Assembly (NCBI RefSeq): GCF_000332155.1
Contig: NZ_KB235904.1
Span: 2,091,813 to 2,155,812, forward strand
DNA from: Kamptonema formosum PCC 6407
GTDB taxonomy: Bacteria; Cyanobacteriota; Cyanobacteriia; Cyanobacteriales; Microcoleaceae
DNA: 64,000 nt
Direction: 5' to 3'
A program made the translations under genes and the position numbers. Of the stretch, positions 42,026 through 51,216 are shown in pieces; within the stretch, counting starts at the first letter, position 1, and each line of letters starts with the position of its first letter. The notes under the pieces were generated by a model. That model did not search any database, had not been told where the DNA came from, and was given only the letters and a program-made list of their open reading frames with translations.

Positions 42026-43078
42026 GTGAGCAGCCCTCACTGGTTTTCGGGCCAAAAGCTTATGTTTGCTAAATTTCACGCTCTTTATCCGACAGGTCAG
42101 TTAATCTCAGAGTTGGTGACAATTTATCACGGTAAATTTGTCGTTCGCACTCTGATTCAGGTAGATGGAAAAACTCTGGCTACGGCGATGTCTGCTGGTG
42201 ATAGTGTTGAGTTGGCAGAGGATCAAAGCTGGAAGCGATCGCTCTCTATGCTCGATCTTAATGCCCCCATGCCTCAGTCAACTTCTCTGGAAACTGAACC
42301 AGTTGTCAGGCTGTACACAGGAACCAATCGAGACGACGTTAGGGAAGATGTAATGTCAACTTTCCCTGGAGATGTTGTACCGCAAGTTCCCCAGCGAGAT
42401 ATTCCTGTTACTACTGAAAAGGTTATTCCTTCCTCTCAAAGTAGTTTTGTCAATACCAAAACGCCGGTAAATGACTCTACATATTCGTCGCCTCCTGAAC
42501 CCGTGCGATCGCCACTTCCTCCCCAGACTCCAAGCGTTCCCCCTGCGCCGAAGCAATTAGACTCTGATGCTTGGCTTTCCTCTAGTTATGGGGTTTCTTC
42601 CCCAAGTCAGGAGATAGCGGCAATACCCTCGCCAACAGGCGGCAAAAGTGAAACGTCGTTTTCGCCTCCGACTGACAGCAGCCTCGATCTAGGGGAAGTG
42701 GAACCCCTATCTACAGAGATTCAAAGTGGGATACCTCTGGAAATGAGCCCGCCGAGCGAGACCATAGAGGATAATTCCGATACGATCGCGCAAATTGACG
42801 TACTGCTCAAGCGCCTGAAGTGGAGCAAAGATCAAGAATCGGAGTATTTGCTTCAAGCTTACGGCAAGCTTTCACAGGGTATTTTAGCTCGGCATGAGTT
42901 ACTAGATTTCTTAGACTATCTAGAAATTTTTAGCAAAACTACTGAGGAAATTACTCGCTTGCATTGGGATAGAAAGCAAGGTCGCGATCATCTTAACCAA
43001 GCTTACGGCAAAATCGCACGGCATCACTTAAATAAAGAACAGTTGCTCGATTTCCTCCAATATCTGGAATCGCAGTAA
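42026..43078 (+). CDS. Hypothetical protein with duplicated C-terminal helical motif
   Basis: A 350-residue protein with three parts. The N-terminus (to about residue 85) is folded-looking: MFAKFHALYPTGQLISELVT, then VRTLIQVDGKTLATAMSAGD. A long Ser/Pro-rich disordered middle follows (about 90-255). The C-terminus holds two copies of a 38-residue helical unit: RLKWSKDQESEYLLQAYGKL and ...HELLDFLDYLE, then RLHWDRKQGRDHLNQAYGKI and ...EQLLDFLQYLE. The start is GTG 42026 or ATG 42062 (MFAKFHALYPTGQ). The protein may be a cyanobacterial adaptor. It is 30 bases upstream of the histidine kinase, so the pair is probably an operon. Confidence 0.8.
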   Translation: MSSPHWFSGQKLMFAKFHALYPTGQLISELVTIYHGKFVVRTLIQVDGKTLATAMSAGDSVELAEDQSWKRSLSMLDLNAPMPQSTSLETEPVVRLYTGTNRDDVREDVMSTFPGDVVPQVPQRDIPVTTEKVIPSSQSSFVNTKTPVNDSTYSSPPEPVRSPLPPQTPSVPPAPKQLDSDAWLSSSYGVSSPSQEIAAIPSPTGGKSETSFSPPTDSSLDLGEVEPLSTEIQSGIPLEMSPPSETIEDNSDTIAQIDVLLKRLKWSKDQESEYLLQAYGKLSQGILARHELLDFLDYLEIFSKTTEEITRLHWDRKQGRDHLNQAYGKIARHHLNKEQLLDFLQYLESQ

Positions 43079-43108
43079 ATAGCAACCATGTCAAACTAAA
43101 TTCCGCAG

Positions 43109-45292
43109 ATGAAGACGCGACATTCCAGCAAAGAACAAGCATTCTCTTTGCAGCTTGTTCTTATTATTCCATTCGTTCTGCAAATCTTTGGAGCGGTAAG
43201 TCTAGTTGGATATTTATCCTTCAGAAATGGTCAGAAAGCTGTAAATGAGCTGGCAAACCAACTGATGGAACGAACCAATAGCATGGTAAATCAACATCTG
43301 GATTCTTATTTATCTATCCCTCATAAAGTGAGCCAGATAAATGCCGATGCGATTCGGATGGGATTGCTGGATGTGCGCGATCGCAAAACAGTCGGAAAGT
43401 ATTTCTGGCATCAGATGCAGGCCTATGACCTGACTTACATCGGCATCGGACTAACGACGGGTGAGGGAGCAGGAGCTGGTAGTTATGATGGCAAAACAGT
43501 GGTGATTGATGATTGGAGTGCCAAGCTTCCAAACAATTGCTACACCTACGCCACCGATGACCGGGGTAATCGCACCAAATTGGCTACGATTACTGATTGG
43601 GACAACTTCACCATGCCCTGGTATACGGAACCTGTGAAAGCAGGTAAACCCGTCTGGTCGGGGATTTATACCTGGAATTATCCCAATTATCCCTTTATCG
43701 TTGCTTCGGCGGGTCGTCCTATCTATGACGCACAAAATCGCTTGCTAGGAATAGTCGGAGCCGACATTCACCTGTTAAAACTGAGCGATTTCTTGCGAAG
43801 TATGAAAGTCAGTCAGTCAGGACAGGTTTTCATTCTGGAACGGAATGGGATGTTAATTGCCAATTCTGCGAAAGAGCAGCCCTTTGTTCTCGTTAAGAAC
43901 GAGATCCAGCGTTTGAAGGCGATAGAAAGTGGCAACCCCCTAGTGCAGGGAATTGCCAAACAACTCCAGCAACGCTTTAAAAATTTCCAGAACATTACCG
44001 AAGCCAAACAACTTAAGTTTGATTTAAAGGAAGAGCCTTATTATCTTCATGTCACCCCTTGGCGCGACAAATATGGATTGGATTGGTTAGTAGTAGTGAG
44101 CGTACCAGAAAGCGAATTTATGGCAGAGATTAACGCTAACACTCGCACCACTATCTTTCTCTGTTTAGGGGCATTAGGAGTCGCTTCTGCGATGGGTATT
44201 TTCACGTCCCGCTGGGTTGTGCAGCCCATTCTCCGTCTAAATCAGGCAAGTAAGGCAATGGCATCTGGTAACTTAGATCAGGCTGTGGAAGATAGCGGAA
44301 TTAAAGAACTAAACACACTTGCCCAATCCTTTAATTACATGGCGAAACAAGTGGGCGAATCCTTTACGGCGTTAGAAAAAAGTAATGAAGAACTAGAAAA
44401 TCGGGTGGAAGTACGCACTGTTGAACTTAAAAATGCTTTAAGTGAATTACATAGCACTCAAGCGCAGGTGATTCAGAGTGAAAAAATGTCTAGTTTGGGG
44501 GAATTAGTTGCGGGAGTTGCCCATGAAATTAACAATCCGGTTAACTTCATTCATGGCAATCTCACTCATGCTGAAGATTACATTCAAAATTTATTATATT
44601 TTGTTCAGCTTTATCAACAGCAATATCCTCAACCGACTCCAGAAATTCAAACTGTAGCCGAGGAAATCGATCTGGATTTCTTGCAAGAAGACTTACCCCG
44701 CATTTTGTCTTCTATGCGGATAGGTACGGATCGCATTCGGCAGATTGTACTCTCACTGCGTAACTTTTCGCGTAAGGACGAAGCTGATATTAAGGCAGTG
44801 GATATTCATGAAGGTATTGACAGCACTCTCATGATTTTGCAACATCGTCTCAAAGGGCAATCAGGACGACCAGAAATTGAGACGATCAAAGATTATGGCA
44901 CTTTACCTTTGGTGGAATGTTACGCCGGACAACTCAATCAAGTGTTTATGAATATTCTCACCAATGCGATCGATGCAATCGAAGAGGGGAATGCCAATCG
45001 AACGTTTGAGGAAGTTGAGGTAAATCCTGGTCGAATCAAAATTAGAACTTCTGTAACTGCTGACCAATGGGTGCAGATTGCGATCGCAGATAACGGCCCT
45101 GGCATTCCCGAAGATATTCAACAAAGGATATTTAATCCATTCTTCACAACTAAGGCGATTGGGAAAGGCACTGGCATGGGGATGTCGATTAGCTATCAAA
45201 TTATTACAGAAAAACATCGCGGAAAATTGAAGTGTTCCTCTACCCTTGGTCAGGGAACTGAGTTTGCGATCGAAATTCCCATTCAGCAATAA
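43109..45292 (+). CDS. Membrane sensor histidine kinase (dCache-HAMP-HisKA-HATPase)
   Basis: A 727-residue sensor kinase. Transmembrane helix 1 is at about 13-36 (QLVLIIPFVLQIFGAVSLVG). A periplasmic double-Cache domain spans about 40-345 (YIGIGLTTGEGAGAGSYDGK, NCYTYATDDRGNRTK, PVWSGIYTWNYPNYPFIVAS). Transmembrane helix 2 is at about 347-366, then HAMP (WVVQPILRLNQASKAMASGN) and a coiled coil. The kinase domain has the H-box AGVAHEINNPVNFIHGN (His472), the N-box NAIDAIEEGN, G1 IADNGPGIPEDIQQRI and G2 GKGTGMGMSISYQII. The cache ligand is probably a small amino acid or organic acid. No response regulator is adjacent, so it is orphan here. Confidence 0.95.
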   Translation: MKTRHSSKEQAFSLQLVLIIPFVLQIFGAVSLVGYLSFRNGQKAVNELANQLMERTNSMVNQHLDSYLSIPHKVSQINADAIRMGLLDVRDRKTVGKYFWHQMQAYDLTYIGIGLTTGEGAGAGSYDGKTVVIDDWSAKLPNNCYTYATDDRGNRTKLATITDWDNFTMPWYTEPVKAGKPVWSGIYTWNYPNYPFIVASAGRPIYDAQNRLLGIVGADIHLLKLSDFLRSMKVSQSGQVFILERNGMLIANSAKEQPFVLVKNEIQRLKAIESGNPLVQGIAKQLQQRFKNFQNITEAKQLKFDLKEEPYYLHVTPWRDKYGLDWLVVVSVPESEFMAEINANTRTTIFLCLGALGVASAMGIFTSRWVVQPILRLNQASKAMASGNLDQAVEDSGIKELNTLAQSFNYMAKQVGESFTALEKSNEELENRVEVRTVELKNALSELHSTQAQVIQSEKMSSLGELVAGVAHEINNPVNFIHGNLTHAEDYIQNLLYFVQLYQQQYPQPTPEIQTVAEEIDLDFLQEDLPRILSSMRIGTDRIRQIVLSLRNFSRKDEADIKAVDIHEGIDSTLMILQHRLKGQSGRPEIETIKDYGTLPLVECYAGQLNQVFMNILTNAIDAIEEGNANRTFEEVEVNPGRIKIRTSVTADQWVQIAIADNGPGIPEDIQQRIFNPFFTTKAIGKGTGMGMSISYQIITEKHRGKLKCSSTLGQGTEFAIEIPIQQ

Positions 45293-45412
45293 CTAGGGGC
45301 TAGGGGCTAGGGGCTAGGGGCTAGGGGAAGAGAGGGGGAGAGGGGGAAGATGGGGGAGATGGGGGGAGATGGGGGAAGATGGGGGGAGAGGGGGGAGAGG
45401 GGGAAGATGGGA
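45293..45412. repeat. gctaggg array followed by purine-rich gggggaga array
   Basis: Five units of ctagggg follow the kinase stop codon, then a run of gggggaga, gggggaag and gatgggggag units to 45412. Low-complexity G-rich sequence of this kind could form G-quadruplexes on the plus strand. Confidence 0.9.
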
Positions 45413-45455
45413 ATAGAATCAAAGATTCCAGTAATGACGGGATTAGGACAATATT

Positions 45456-45507
45456 CGTAACGCCGCCCTCTGGGCGGTATTTTTACCACCGGGACGGCGG
45501 CGTTACG
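45456..45507. repeat. Palindromic repeat gtaacgccgccc family, copy 3
   Basis: Inverted repeat cgtaacgccgccctctgggc / gggacggcggcgttacg with a tattttta loop, 39 bases beyond the clpP stop. It may act as a bidirectional terminator between the kinase and clpP. Confidence 0.8.
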
Positions 45508-45546
45508 CGATCGCTGCGTCAGTCCTGATTAAATTGAGATCGGTAA

Positions 45547-46158
45547 CTAACTAGGGACAGCAACTATGGGGCGCGTAGCAGAAGGGCGGCGGTCAATCAC
45601 TAGATCGACAAGACCATATTCCGTTGCCTCTGCTGCCGACATAAAGAAATCCCGTTCGGTGTCTTCCTCAATCCGGCTGAGAGGTTGACCAGTGTGGGCC
45701 GCCAAATGTTCGTTCAAGCGTCTTTTGTGGTAAAGAATTTCTTTCGCCTGAATCTCAATGTCAGTTGCTTGACCTTGGGCACCGCCTAAAGGTTGGTGAA
45801 TCATAATCCGGGAATGAGGCAGAGTCATCCGTTTACCTTTGGCACCTGCGCTGAGGAGAAAAGCACCCATACTGGCCGCTAAACCAAGACAAATCGTCGA
45901 AACCTCTGGCCGGATGTGGTTCATGGTGTCAAAAATACCCATCCCTGCGGTGACTGAACCCCCTGGTGAGTTGATATAGAGATAAATATCTTTCTCTGGG
46001 TCTTCTGCGTCTAAAAATAGCAGTTGGGCAACGATTAGGTTGGCCAGGTCAGATGTCACCTGCTGTCCGAGGAAGACGATGCGATCGCGCAGCAGCCGCG
46101 AGTATATATCAAAGGCCCGTTCTCCGCGACCCGATTGTTCGATAACTGTTGGAATCAT
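45547..46158 (-). CDS. clpP: ATP-dependent Clp protease proteolytic subunit ClpP
   Basis: Serine protease barrel subunit, 203 residues from ATG 46158 ([20 protein letters not shown]). The frame is open to 46281 but the extra 41 residues ([20 protein letters not shown] ...) are atypical for ClpP and hydrophobic. The catalytic serine is in [17 protein letters not shown], the histidine in [18 protein letters not shown], and the N-terminal [20 protein letters not shown] is conserved. The subunit works with a Clp ATPase (ClpC or ClpX, not in this window). Cyanobacteria carry several clpP paralogues; this one has all three catalytic residues visible except that the aspartate (in [18 protein letters not shown]) is assigned by position. 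Confidence 0.95.
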   Translation of the reverse strand: MIPTVIEQSGRGERAFDIYSRLLRDRIVFLGQQVTSDLANLIVAQLLFLDAEDPEKDIYLYINSPGGSVTAGMGIFDTMNHIRPEVSTICLGLAASMGAFLLSAGAKGKRMTLPHSRIMIHQPLGGAQGQATDIEIQAKEILYHKRRLNEHLAAHTGQPLSRIEEDTERDFFMSAAEATEYGLVDLVIDRRPSATRPIVAVPS

Positions 46159-46295
46159 TGACAGAGCCTTCCTGTTCACGTAACTTTTCTTAATTTTAAT
46201 CCTAATGGCTGACAGTTGCCACAAGTAAAGGCAGAAATTACTGAGTAGGTGGATATAATACAAAAGTCGAAATTGACCCATTATTTAATTGAGAA

Positions 46296-47099
46296 ATGAA
46301 TCCAACAACTATTAAAGCCCAATGGGATGAATATGGCTATGTTATTATCCCACAACTATTAGATGTTATACAGATTGACGAGCTTAAAAAAATTTGCGAT
46401 CGCATTTGGGAACAATGGGTAAGGGAATCCCTTGCTCCCGAAGAAGCTGCTAACTTCACAAATATGGCTTTTTTAACTGAAGAACGTTATTTTATTAATT
46501 ACCATAGTCAGCTTCAATTCTTATTAAATACTATTGCTAATCCCCAAATTGTTAACCTATTATATCAAATATCTGGGCGAGAGCTTTTGTTTTACAATAC
46601 GCAATATTTCTTTAATCCAGCCAGCTATACTCGCAGCGGAGATTGGCATCGCGACCAGCAATTTGACGCGCCAGATGAGGAAACTGAAAAAGCAAGAATG
46701 CAAAACACTATTGGCATTCACCTCCACATTAGTTTTCTCCGTGATAATAATTTAGAGTACGTACCTGGTTCCCACAAGCGCTGGGATTTTCCAGAAGAAC
46801 TTGAAATTAGGAAAGGATTAAATGGTATGGAGAAAAACTTCGCTGATATGCCCAATGCACAAAGCATTAATCTTCAACCGGGAGATGGTGTATTTTTTGA
46901 CGCATGGGGAATTCATCGTGGTAATTATATTGCCAGTATTCCTCGGCGCACTTTCGATATCATTTACGGAACGCCTCCTGACTGGTGTGTACCATCTCCA
47001 ACGTGCTTTTTACAACAAAATACGCTGGAAGGATTATCAGAGACAACACGGGCATTTTTTTATAAATTCATCGAAACTTATAAAGATAAGTGGTGCTAA
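46296..47099 (+). CDS. Phytanoyl-CoA dioxygenase (PhyH) family protein
   Basis: A 267-residue Fe(II)/2-oxoglutarate-dependent oxygenase of the PhyH type. The metal-binding H-x-D is DWHRDQQFDAP (about residues 118-128) and the distal His is WGIHRGNY (about 206-213), with the 2OG-binding Arg in SIPRRTFDIIYG. The fold signatures NNLEYVPGSHKRWDFP and INLQPGDGVFFDAWG are typical. The substrate is not identifiable: such enzymes act on small molecules, often in secondary metabolism. It diverges from clpP across a short gap and is followed by a heptamer array. A trailing alternative frame is a shadow. Confidence 0.9.
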   Translation: MNPTTIKAQWDEYGYVIIPQLLDVIQIDELKKICDRIWEQWVRESLAPEEAANFTNMAFLTEERYFINYHSQLQFLLNTIANPQIVNLLYQISGRELLFYNTQYFFNPASYTRSGDWHRDQQFDAPDEETEKARMQNTIGIHLHISFLRDNNLEYVPGSHKRWDFPEELEIRKGLNGMEKNFADMPNAQSINLQPGDGVFFDAWGIHRGNYIASIPRRTFDIIYGTPPDWCVPSPTCFLQQNTLEGLSETTRAFFYKFIETYKDKWC

Positions 47100-47125
47100 A
47101 CTAATTAATAATTTACCTCGGTAAC

Positions 47126-47158
47126 AACAGTTAACAGTTAACTGTTAACCGTTAACTA
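47126..47158. repeat. gttaact palindromic heptamer array
   Basis: Four or five units of gttaaca, gttaact and gttaacc fill the space between the convergent PhyH and acyltransferase genes. Confidence 0.9.
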
Positions 47159-47161
47159 TTG

Positions 47162-48292
47162 TCAAATTTTTAAGAACCAGCCGCGCCGATACATTAGATA
47201 AAGAATAACCCACCAAAATAATACCGTAGTTAGGGCAAAAGCGAGAGAACCATTCATCGCGCCGGCCCAAGGTCGAAAAAAGTTCTCGTAAATCCAAGTA
47301 TAGGTTGTTGGAGGCTTTTCACCACTGCCAATGTGAGTTTTTAGTAAGATTCTGGCGACAAAACCGGAAGCAACAAAGACAAAAATTGCATTTAATCCCA
47401 TGATTTCAAATGGTCGTCCCCATTGCCAGCGACGGACTTCAATTGTTTCGTAGCAGATAGCAAGTAATAGGATGGCCCAGCCTGCGGTGAGAAGAACATA
47501 AGAACTTGTCCAGAGTTGTTTGTTAATAGGAAACCAGAATCCCCAAAGTTGACCAATTGTTAGGGAAGCGAGGCCGAATATTACTAAATTCCAAGTAGTA
47601 CGAGTTTTGATTGGTTGAACTCGCAGCCATTGAGTTGTAAAATAACCCGCAAGCACTGTGGCGATCGCGGGTAATGTGCCCAATAGTGATTCTGGATCGT
47701 ATTGTCCTTGACGGTAGAGGTGTTGGGTTCCGAGAATTAGGCGATCGATATATGCGCCTAAATTGCCTTCTGGGGTCAGGAGGTTTGCGCCGTAACCGGG
47801 AACTGGAATTAAGGTTAATGCACCCCAGTAGCCTAAAAGTAGCGTAGCTGCGAGTATTCGCAGGTTGCGGGAGGAGAGATTGAGAATTGCGATCGCGGCT
47901 AAAAAATAAGCTAAACTAATGCGTTGCAATACTCCCAAAATACGGATTTTACCAAAATTCTCAATTGGGGAACCATTGAGAAGTACGTCCAGAAAAATTG
48001 AGAAGCTATTAAGCAGTAAACCTAATAGAAAAAGCAAGGTTGCGCGGCGTAAAATGCGCCAATAAACTGTCGATATCGGTGGGTTTTCTTCAGTATATTT
48101 CGATAAGGAAAAAGACATCGCCGCACCAACAGCGAAGAGGAAGAAAGGAAATATTAAGTCTGTAGGCGTGCAACCATTCCATTCTGCATGGTCTAGAGGA
48201 GGATAGACGTAATCCCAACTCCCAGGATTATTGACAAGAATCATGGAAGCGATCGCAATTCCTCGAAAAACGTCAAGAGATGTCAGGCGCAT
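47162..48292 (-). CDS. Membrane acyltransferase, DUF5009/HGSNAT-like
   Basis: A 376-residue polytopic membrane protein of the heparan-alpha-glucosaminide N-acetyltransferase-like (DUF1624/DUF5009) family. The N-terminal signature is MRLTSLDVFRGIAIASMILV with NNPGSWDYVYPPLDHAEWNG, followed by TPTDLIFPFFLFAVGAAMSF. Nine to ten hydrophobic helices follow (for example WAILLLAICYETIE and FEIMGLNAIFVFVASGFVAR). The conserved His of this family (HAEWNG) is present. It probably transfers acetyl groups from cytoplasmic acetyl-CoA to a sugar on the far side of the membrane; the acceptor cannot be named. Confidence 0.88.
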   Translation of the reverse strand: MRLTSLDVFRGIAIASMILVNNPGSWDYVYPPLDHAEWNGCTPTDLIFPFFLFAVGAAMSFSLSKYTEENPPISTVYWRILRRATLLFLLGLLLNSFSIFLDVLLNGSPIENFGKIRILGVLQRISLAYFLAAIAILNLSSRNLRILAATLLLGYWGALTLIPVPGYGANLLTPEGNLGAYIDRLILGTQHLYRQGQYDPESLLGTLPAIATVLAGYFTTQWLRVQPIKTRTTWNLVIFGLASLTIGQLWGFWFPINKQLWTSSYVLLTAGWAILLLAICYETIEVRRWQWGRPFEIMGLNAIFVFVASGFVARILLKTHIGSGEKPPTTYTWIYENFFRPWAGAMNGSLAFALTTVLFWWVILYLMYRRGWFLKI

Positions 48293-48338
48293 AGGTGATT
48301 TTTGTTCAGTATTGCTATTTTAAACCCAAGCAAGTAAC

Positions 48339-48453
48339 TAAATCCTTCTTCCTTCTCTCCTAGATAACTAAATTTTTCTTCCTTCTTCCTTCTCTCCTAG
48401 ATAACTAAATTTTTCTTCCTTCTTCCTTCTTCCTTCTTCCTTCTTCCTTCTAC
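48339..48453. repeat. ttccttc arrays with a tandem duplication
   Basis: A block tccttctctcctagataactaa-type of about 39 bases occurs twice in tandem (48343-48420), then seven ttccttc units to 48453. Purely repeat sequence upstream of the acyltransferase gene. Confidence 0.85.
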
Positions 48454-48510
48454 TTAACCTTTGAGCTTGCGCCATAACCCAAAATGTAAATCTTGAAAAG
48501 CAATCGCCTA

Positions 48511-48774
48511 TCAATCGTCTTTCAGAGATTTAGATTTACTGAACAAAAACCACCAAAGCTCTAAACCAATTAGCCCTAATCCGCCAAAAGTGACGGCAAC
48601 CTTATTGACTAATGGCTGTTCAATCGAGCGAAATTGAGCAGTTTTATGAGCAGAGTTATTAGAGGGATTAGAATGGCTTTCTGCGGCAATCCCCCCTGAG
48701 ATTGGAAGTAAACTTATGCCGATTGACAATCCCAATCCTGCTAACCTTCTTAAAAATAAAACTTGATTAAGCAT
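48511..48774 (-). CDS. Small exported single-pass membrane protein near copper genes
   Basis: An 87-residue protein that I cannot name. Residues 1-31 look like a signal peptide (LGLSIGISLLPISGGIAAES), residues 32-55 are polar with two His, and a second hydrophobic helix spans about 58-77 (VAVTFGGLGLIGLELWWFLF) before a charged end KSKSLKDD. It lies 69 bases downstream of the copper ATPase on the same strand, suggesting an operon. Small one-helix proteins are often companions of P-type ATPases in cyanobacteria, so an accessory role in metal transport is a reasonable guess. Confidence 0.7.
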   Translation of the reverse strand: MLNQVLFLRRLAGLGLSIGISLLPISGGIAAESHSNPSNNSAHKTAQFRSIEQPLVNKVAVTFGGLGLIGLELWWFLFSKSKSLKDD

Positions 48775-48800
48775 GATTTTTTCTCCAAGTCGAGGTCAGA

Positions 48801-48896
48801 AACAGAAACCGGGCTTTTCCTAAATATCTAGTTGAGTAGATATCTAATTGAGAAACTGATATTTTTCAGAGAAACCCCGTTTCTTTGCGTAACTCC
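48801..48896. repeat. Family B inverted repeat overlapping the ATPase 3' end
   Basis: cagaaaccgggcttttcc at the left, gaaaccccgtttctttgcgt then aactcc at the right, with about 55 bases between. The right part overlaps the last 13-14 codons of the copper ATPase gene. It matches the agaaaccgggttt core of 31223-31330 and 53317-53416. Confidence 0.65.
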
Positions 48897-51147
48897 TATT
48901 TGATGAAAAATTTCGCAATCGTAATGCGTTTGTGACTACAGAAACCGAACTAAAAGCCATCGCCATACCCGCAACTATCGGATTCAATAGCCAGCCAAAC
49001 ACCGGGTAGAGAAGACCCGCCGCAATTGGGATACCTGCCACATTGTAGATGAAGGCAAAGAACAGATTTTGTTTAATATTTTGGATGGTGGCATGAGATA
49101 GTTGAATTGCAGTAACAATTCCCTGCAAATCGCCAGAAATCAAAGTGATATCGCTAGCTGCGATCGCTACATCTGTTCCCGTTCCAATTGCTATTCCCAC
49201 ATCTGCTTGAGCTAATGCTGGCGCATCATTAATACCATCTCCAACCATTGCGACAATCTTACCTTCTGCTTGCAGACTTTTTACTCGATCGGCTTTCCGA
49301 TCCGGGCGAACCTCTGCGATCGCTCGTTTAATGCCAACTTCACGGGCAATTACTTCAGCAGTGCGGCGATTATCTCCAGTTAACATTACGACTTCTAAAC
49401 CCATCTTTTGCAAAGTTTTAATGGCATCGATCGAAGAAGGTTTAACCGCATCTGAAATCCCCATAATTCCTTCCATCTTACCATCAACTGCCAGCCAAAT
49501 TACTGTTTTACCAAGATATTCCAATCGCTCCCAGTGTTGCTGTAATGGATTAGTATTAATCTCTAGTTCTTGCATCCAGCGATGAGTTCCAATCTGCACG
49601 AATTGATTAGATACATATCCTTGTACGCCACTACCAGGTATCGCTTCAAAATCCTGAGATTCTGTTAAATCCACACCTTGCGATCGCGCGTACTGCACAA
49701 CAGCTTCAGCCAGAGGATGTTCGGAATTTCGTTCAACTGCTGCTGCTAAAGAGATTAGCTTTAACTCATTACTATTAGCAGTGCCATTAATAGCTACAAA
49801 GTTAGTAACAGTCGGCTTTCCTTGGGTAATCGTCCCTGTTTTATCGAGAACTATTACTTGCAATTTATGCGCCAATTCTAGACTTTCTGCTCCTTTAATT
49901 AAAATGCCATTTTCTGCACCTTTGCCTGTTCCCACCATGATTGAAGTTGGCGTAGCTAAACCCAAAGCACAGGGACAAGCAACGATCAGAACGCTCACAG
50001 TAGTAATCAACGCAATGGTAATGTTACCCATGACATTGTACCAAATAATAAAAGTCGCGATCGCGATTGCAATTACCACAGGTACAAACCATCCCGTTAC
50101 TCGATCGGCTAATCTTTGAATCGGTGCTTTGGAACCCTGTGCTTGCTGTACTAATTGTACAATTTGTGCTAAGAATGTATCTTTCCCAACTCGCGTAGCT
50201 CGGAATTTAAAGCTACCAGTTTTATTAATTGTGGCTCCAATTACCTCATCCCCTGGTCGTTTTTTTACGGGTATACTTTCCCCTGTCACCATCGCTTCAT
50301 CAATGGTAGAGGAACCATCCACGATCTCGCCATCAACTGCAATTTTTTCACCAGGACGTACTAGAATTATATCACCTAAAACTACTTCAGCCGTTGGGAT
50401 ATCGACTTCTCGATCGTTGCGAATAACACGAGCTGTTTTTGGTTGCAATCCCATCAATTTACGTAGGGATTCTGAGGTCTGCTTTTTCGCACGACTCTCT
50501 AGCAATTTTCCCAACAAAATCAGAGTAATAATCACAGCAGATGCTTCATAGTAAACATCAGCACTTAAGCCTTGAGCCGTAAAGAAGCTGGGAGAAAAAG
50601 TTGCGAATATAGAGTAAAGATACGCAGAGCCAGTACCAAGGGCTACTAAAGTATCCATTGTCGCAGCATGACGTTTTAGAGCTTTCCAAGCATTAACATA
50701 AAAACTACGAGCACACCCAAACTGTACGGGTGTAGTTAATACCAATTGCAGCCAAGGATTGTGCATCCATTCGGGAATGAAAGGAATAGAAATTCCAAGC
50801 ATCATTGGCAAAGATCCAATTAAGAGAATGGTGCTGACAATTCCACCTATCCAAACTTTCTGGAGTAACTGTTGAGTTTCTGCCTGTTTTTCTCGCTCTT
50901 CAGCATCGTTACCTGTACTAAATATATCTTGTGCTTGGATGAGTTGCGCTGTGTATCCAGCCACATCAACCGCATCTTGAATTGTCTTAATATCAGTTTT
51001 TTGGGAGTCATAGGTAACAGTGGCAATTTCAGCACCAAAGTTGACGCTACATTCTCTCACACCTGGAACAGAAAGGATAGCTTGTTCAATGTTATTAGCA
51101 CAAGAAGCACAACTCATTCCTCGCAATTTGAATCTGGCATTATTCAT
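48844..51147 (-). CDS. Copper-translocating P1B-type ATPase
   Basis: A heavy-metal-exporting P-type ATPase, 767 residues from ATG 51147 (GGAG seven bases upstream; the TTG at 51162 is less likely). An N-terminal HMA domain carries [14 protein letters not shown] (Cys-x-x-Cys). The core has TGES in [13 protein letters not shown], the membrane CPC motif in [15 protein letters not shown], the phosphorylation site [15 protein letters not shown], the [10 protein letters not shown] His-Pro motif and [21 protein letters not shown] with a Cys-x-x-Cys HMA indicates Cu(I) (CtaA/PacS-like). The last residues ([14 protein letters not shown]) are encoded by the family B repeat. Operon with the HMA chaperone upstream. 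Confidence 0.95.
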   Translation of the reverse strand: MNNARFKLRGMSCASCANNIEQAILSVPGVRECSVNFGAEIATVTYDSQKTDIKTIQDAVDVAGYTAQLIQAQDIFSTGNDAEEREKQAETQQLLQKVWIGGIVSTILLIGSLPMMLGISIPFIPEWMHNPWLQLVLTTPVQFGCARSFYVNAWKALKRHAATMDTLVALGTGSAYLYSIFATFSPSFFTAQGLSADVYYEASAVIITLILLGKLLESRAKKQTSESLRKLMGLQPKTARVIRNDREVDIPTAEVVLGDIILVRPGEKIAVDGEIVDGSSTIDEAMVTGESIPVKKRPGDEVIGATINKTGSFKFRATRVGKDTFLAQIVQLVQQAQGSKAPIQRLADRVTGWFVPVVIAIAIATFIIWYNVMGNITIALITTVSVLIVACPCALGLATPTSIMVGTGKGAENGILIKGAESLELAHKLQVIVLDKTGTITQGKPTVTNFVAINGTANSNELKLISLAAAVERNSEHPLAEAVVQYARSQGVDLTESQDFEAIPGSGVQGYVSNQFVQIGTHRWMQELEINTNPLQQHWERLEYLGKTVIWLAVDGKMEGIMGISDAVKPSSIDAIKTLQKMGLEVVMLTGDNRRTAEVIAREVGIKRAIAEVRPDRKADRVKSLQAEGKIVAMVGDGINDAPALAQADVGIAIGTGTDVAIAASDITLISGDLQGIVTAIQLSHATIQNIKQNLFFAFIYNVAGIPIAAGLLYPVFGWLLNPIVAGMAMAFSSVSVVTNALRLRNFSSNRSYAKKRGFSEKYQFLN

Positions 51148-51167
51148 TATTAATCTCCGCAATTATT

Positions 51168-51214
51168 CCAAAACAGTTAACGGTTAACTGTTAACAGTTA
51201 ACCGTTAACTGTTA
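51168..51214. repeat. gttaact palindromic heptamer array
   Basis: Six units of gttaacg, gttaact and gttaacc fill most of the 69-base space between the chaperone and the ATPase, a space that would otherwise carry the ATPase ribosome site (which is still present behind it). Confidence 0.9.
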
Positions 51215-51216
51215 AA

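Noticed and set aside
46159-46281. A 41-residue N-terminal extension of ClpP.
   Set aside because: Hydrophobic and not like any ClpP propeptide; the ATG at 46158 gives the normal length and start sequence.
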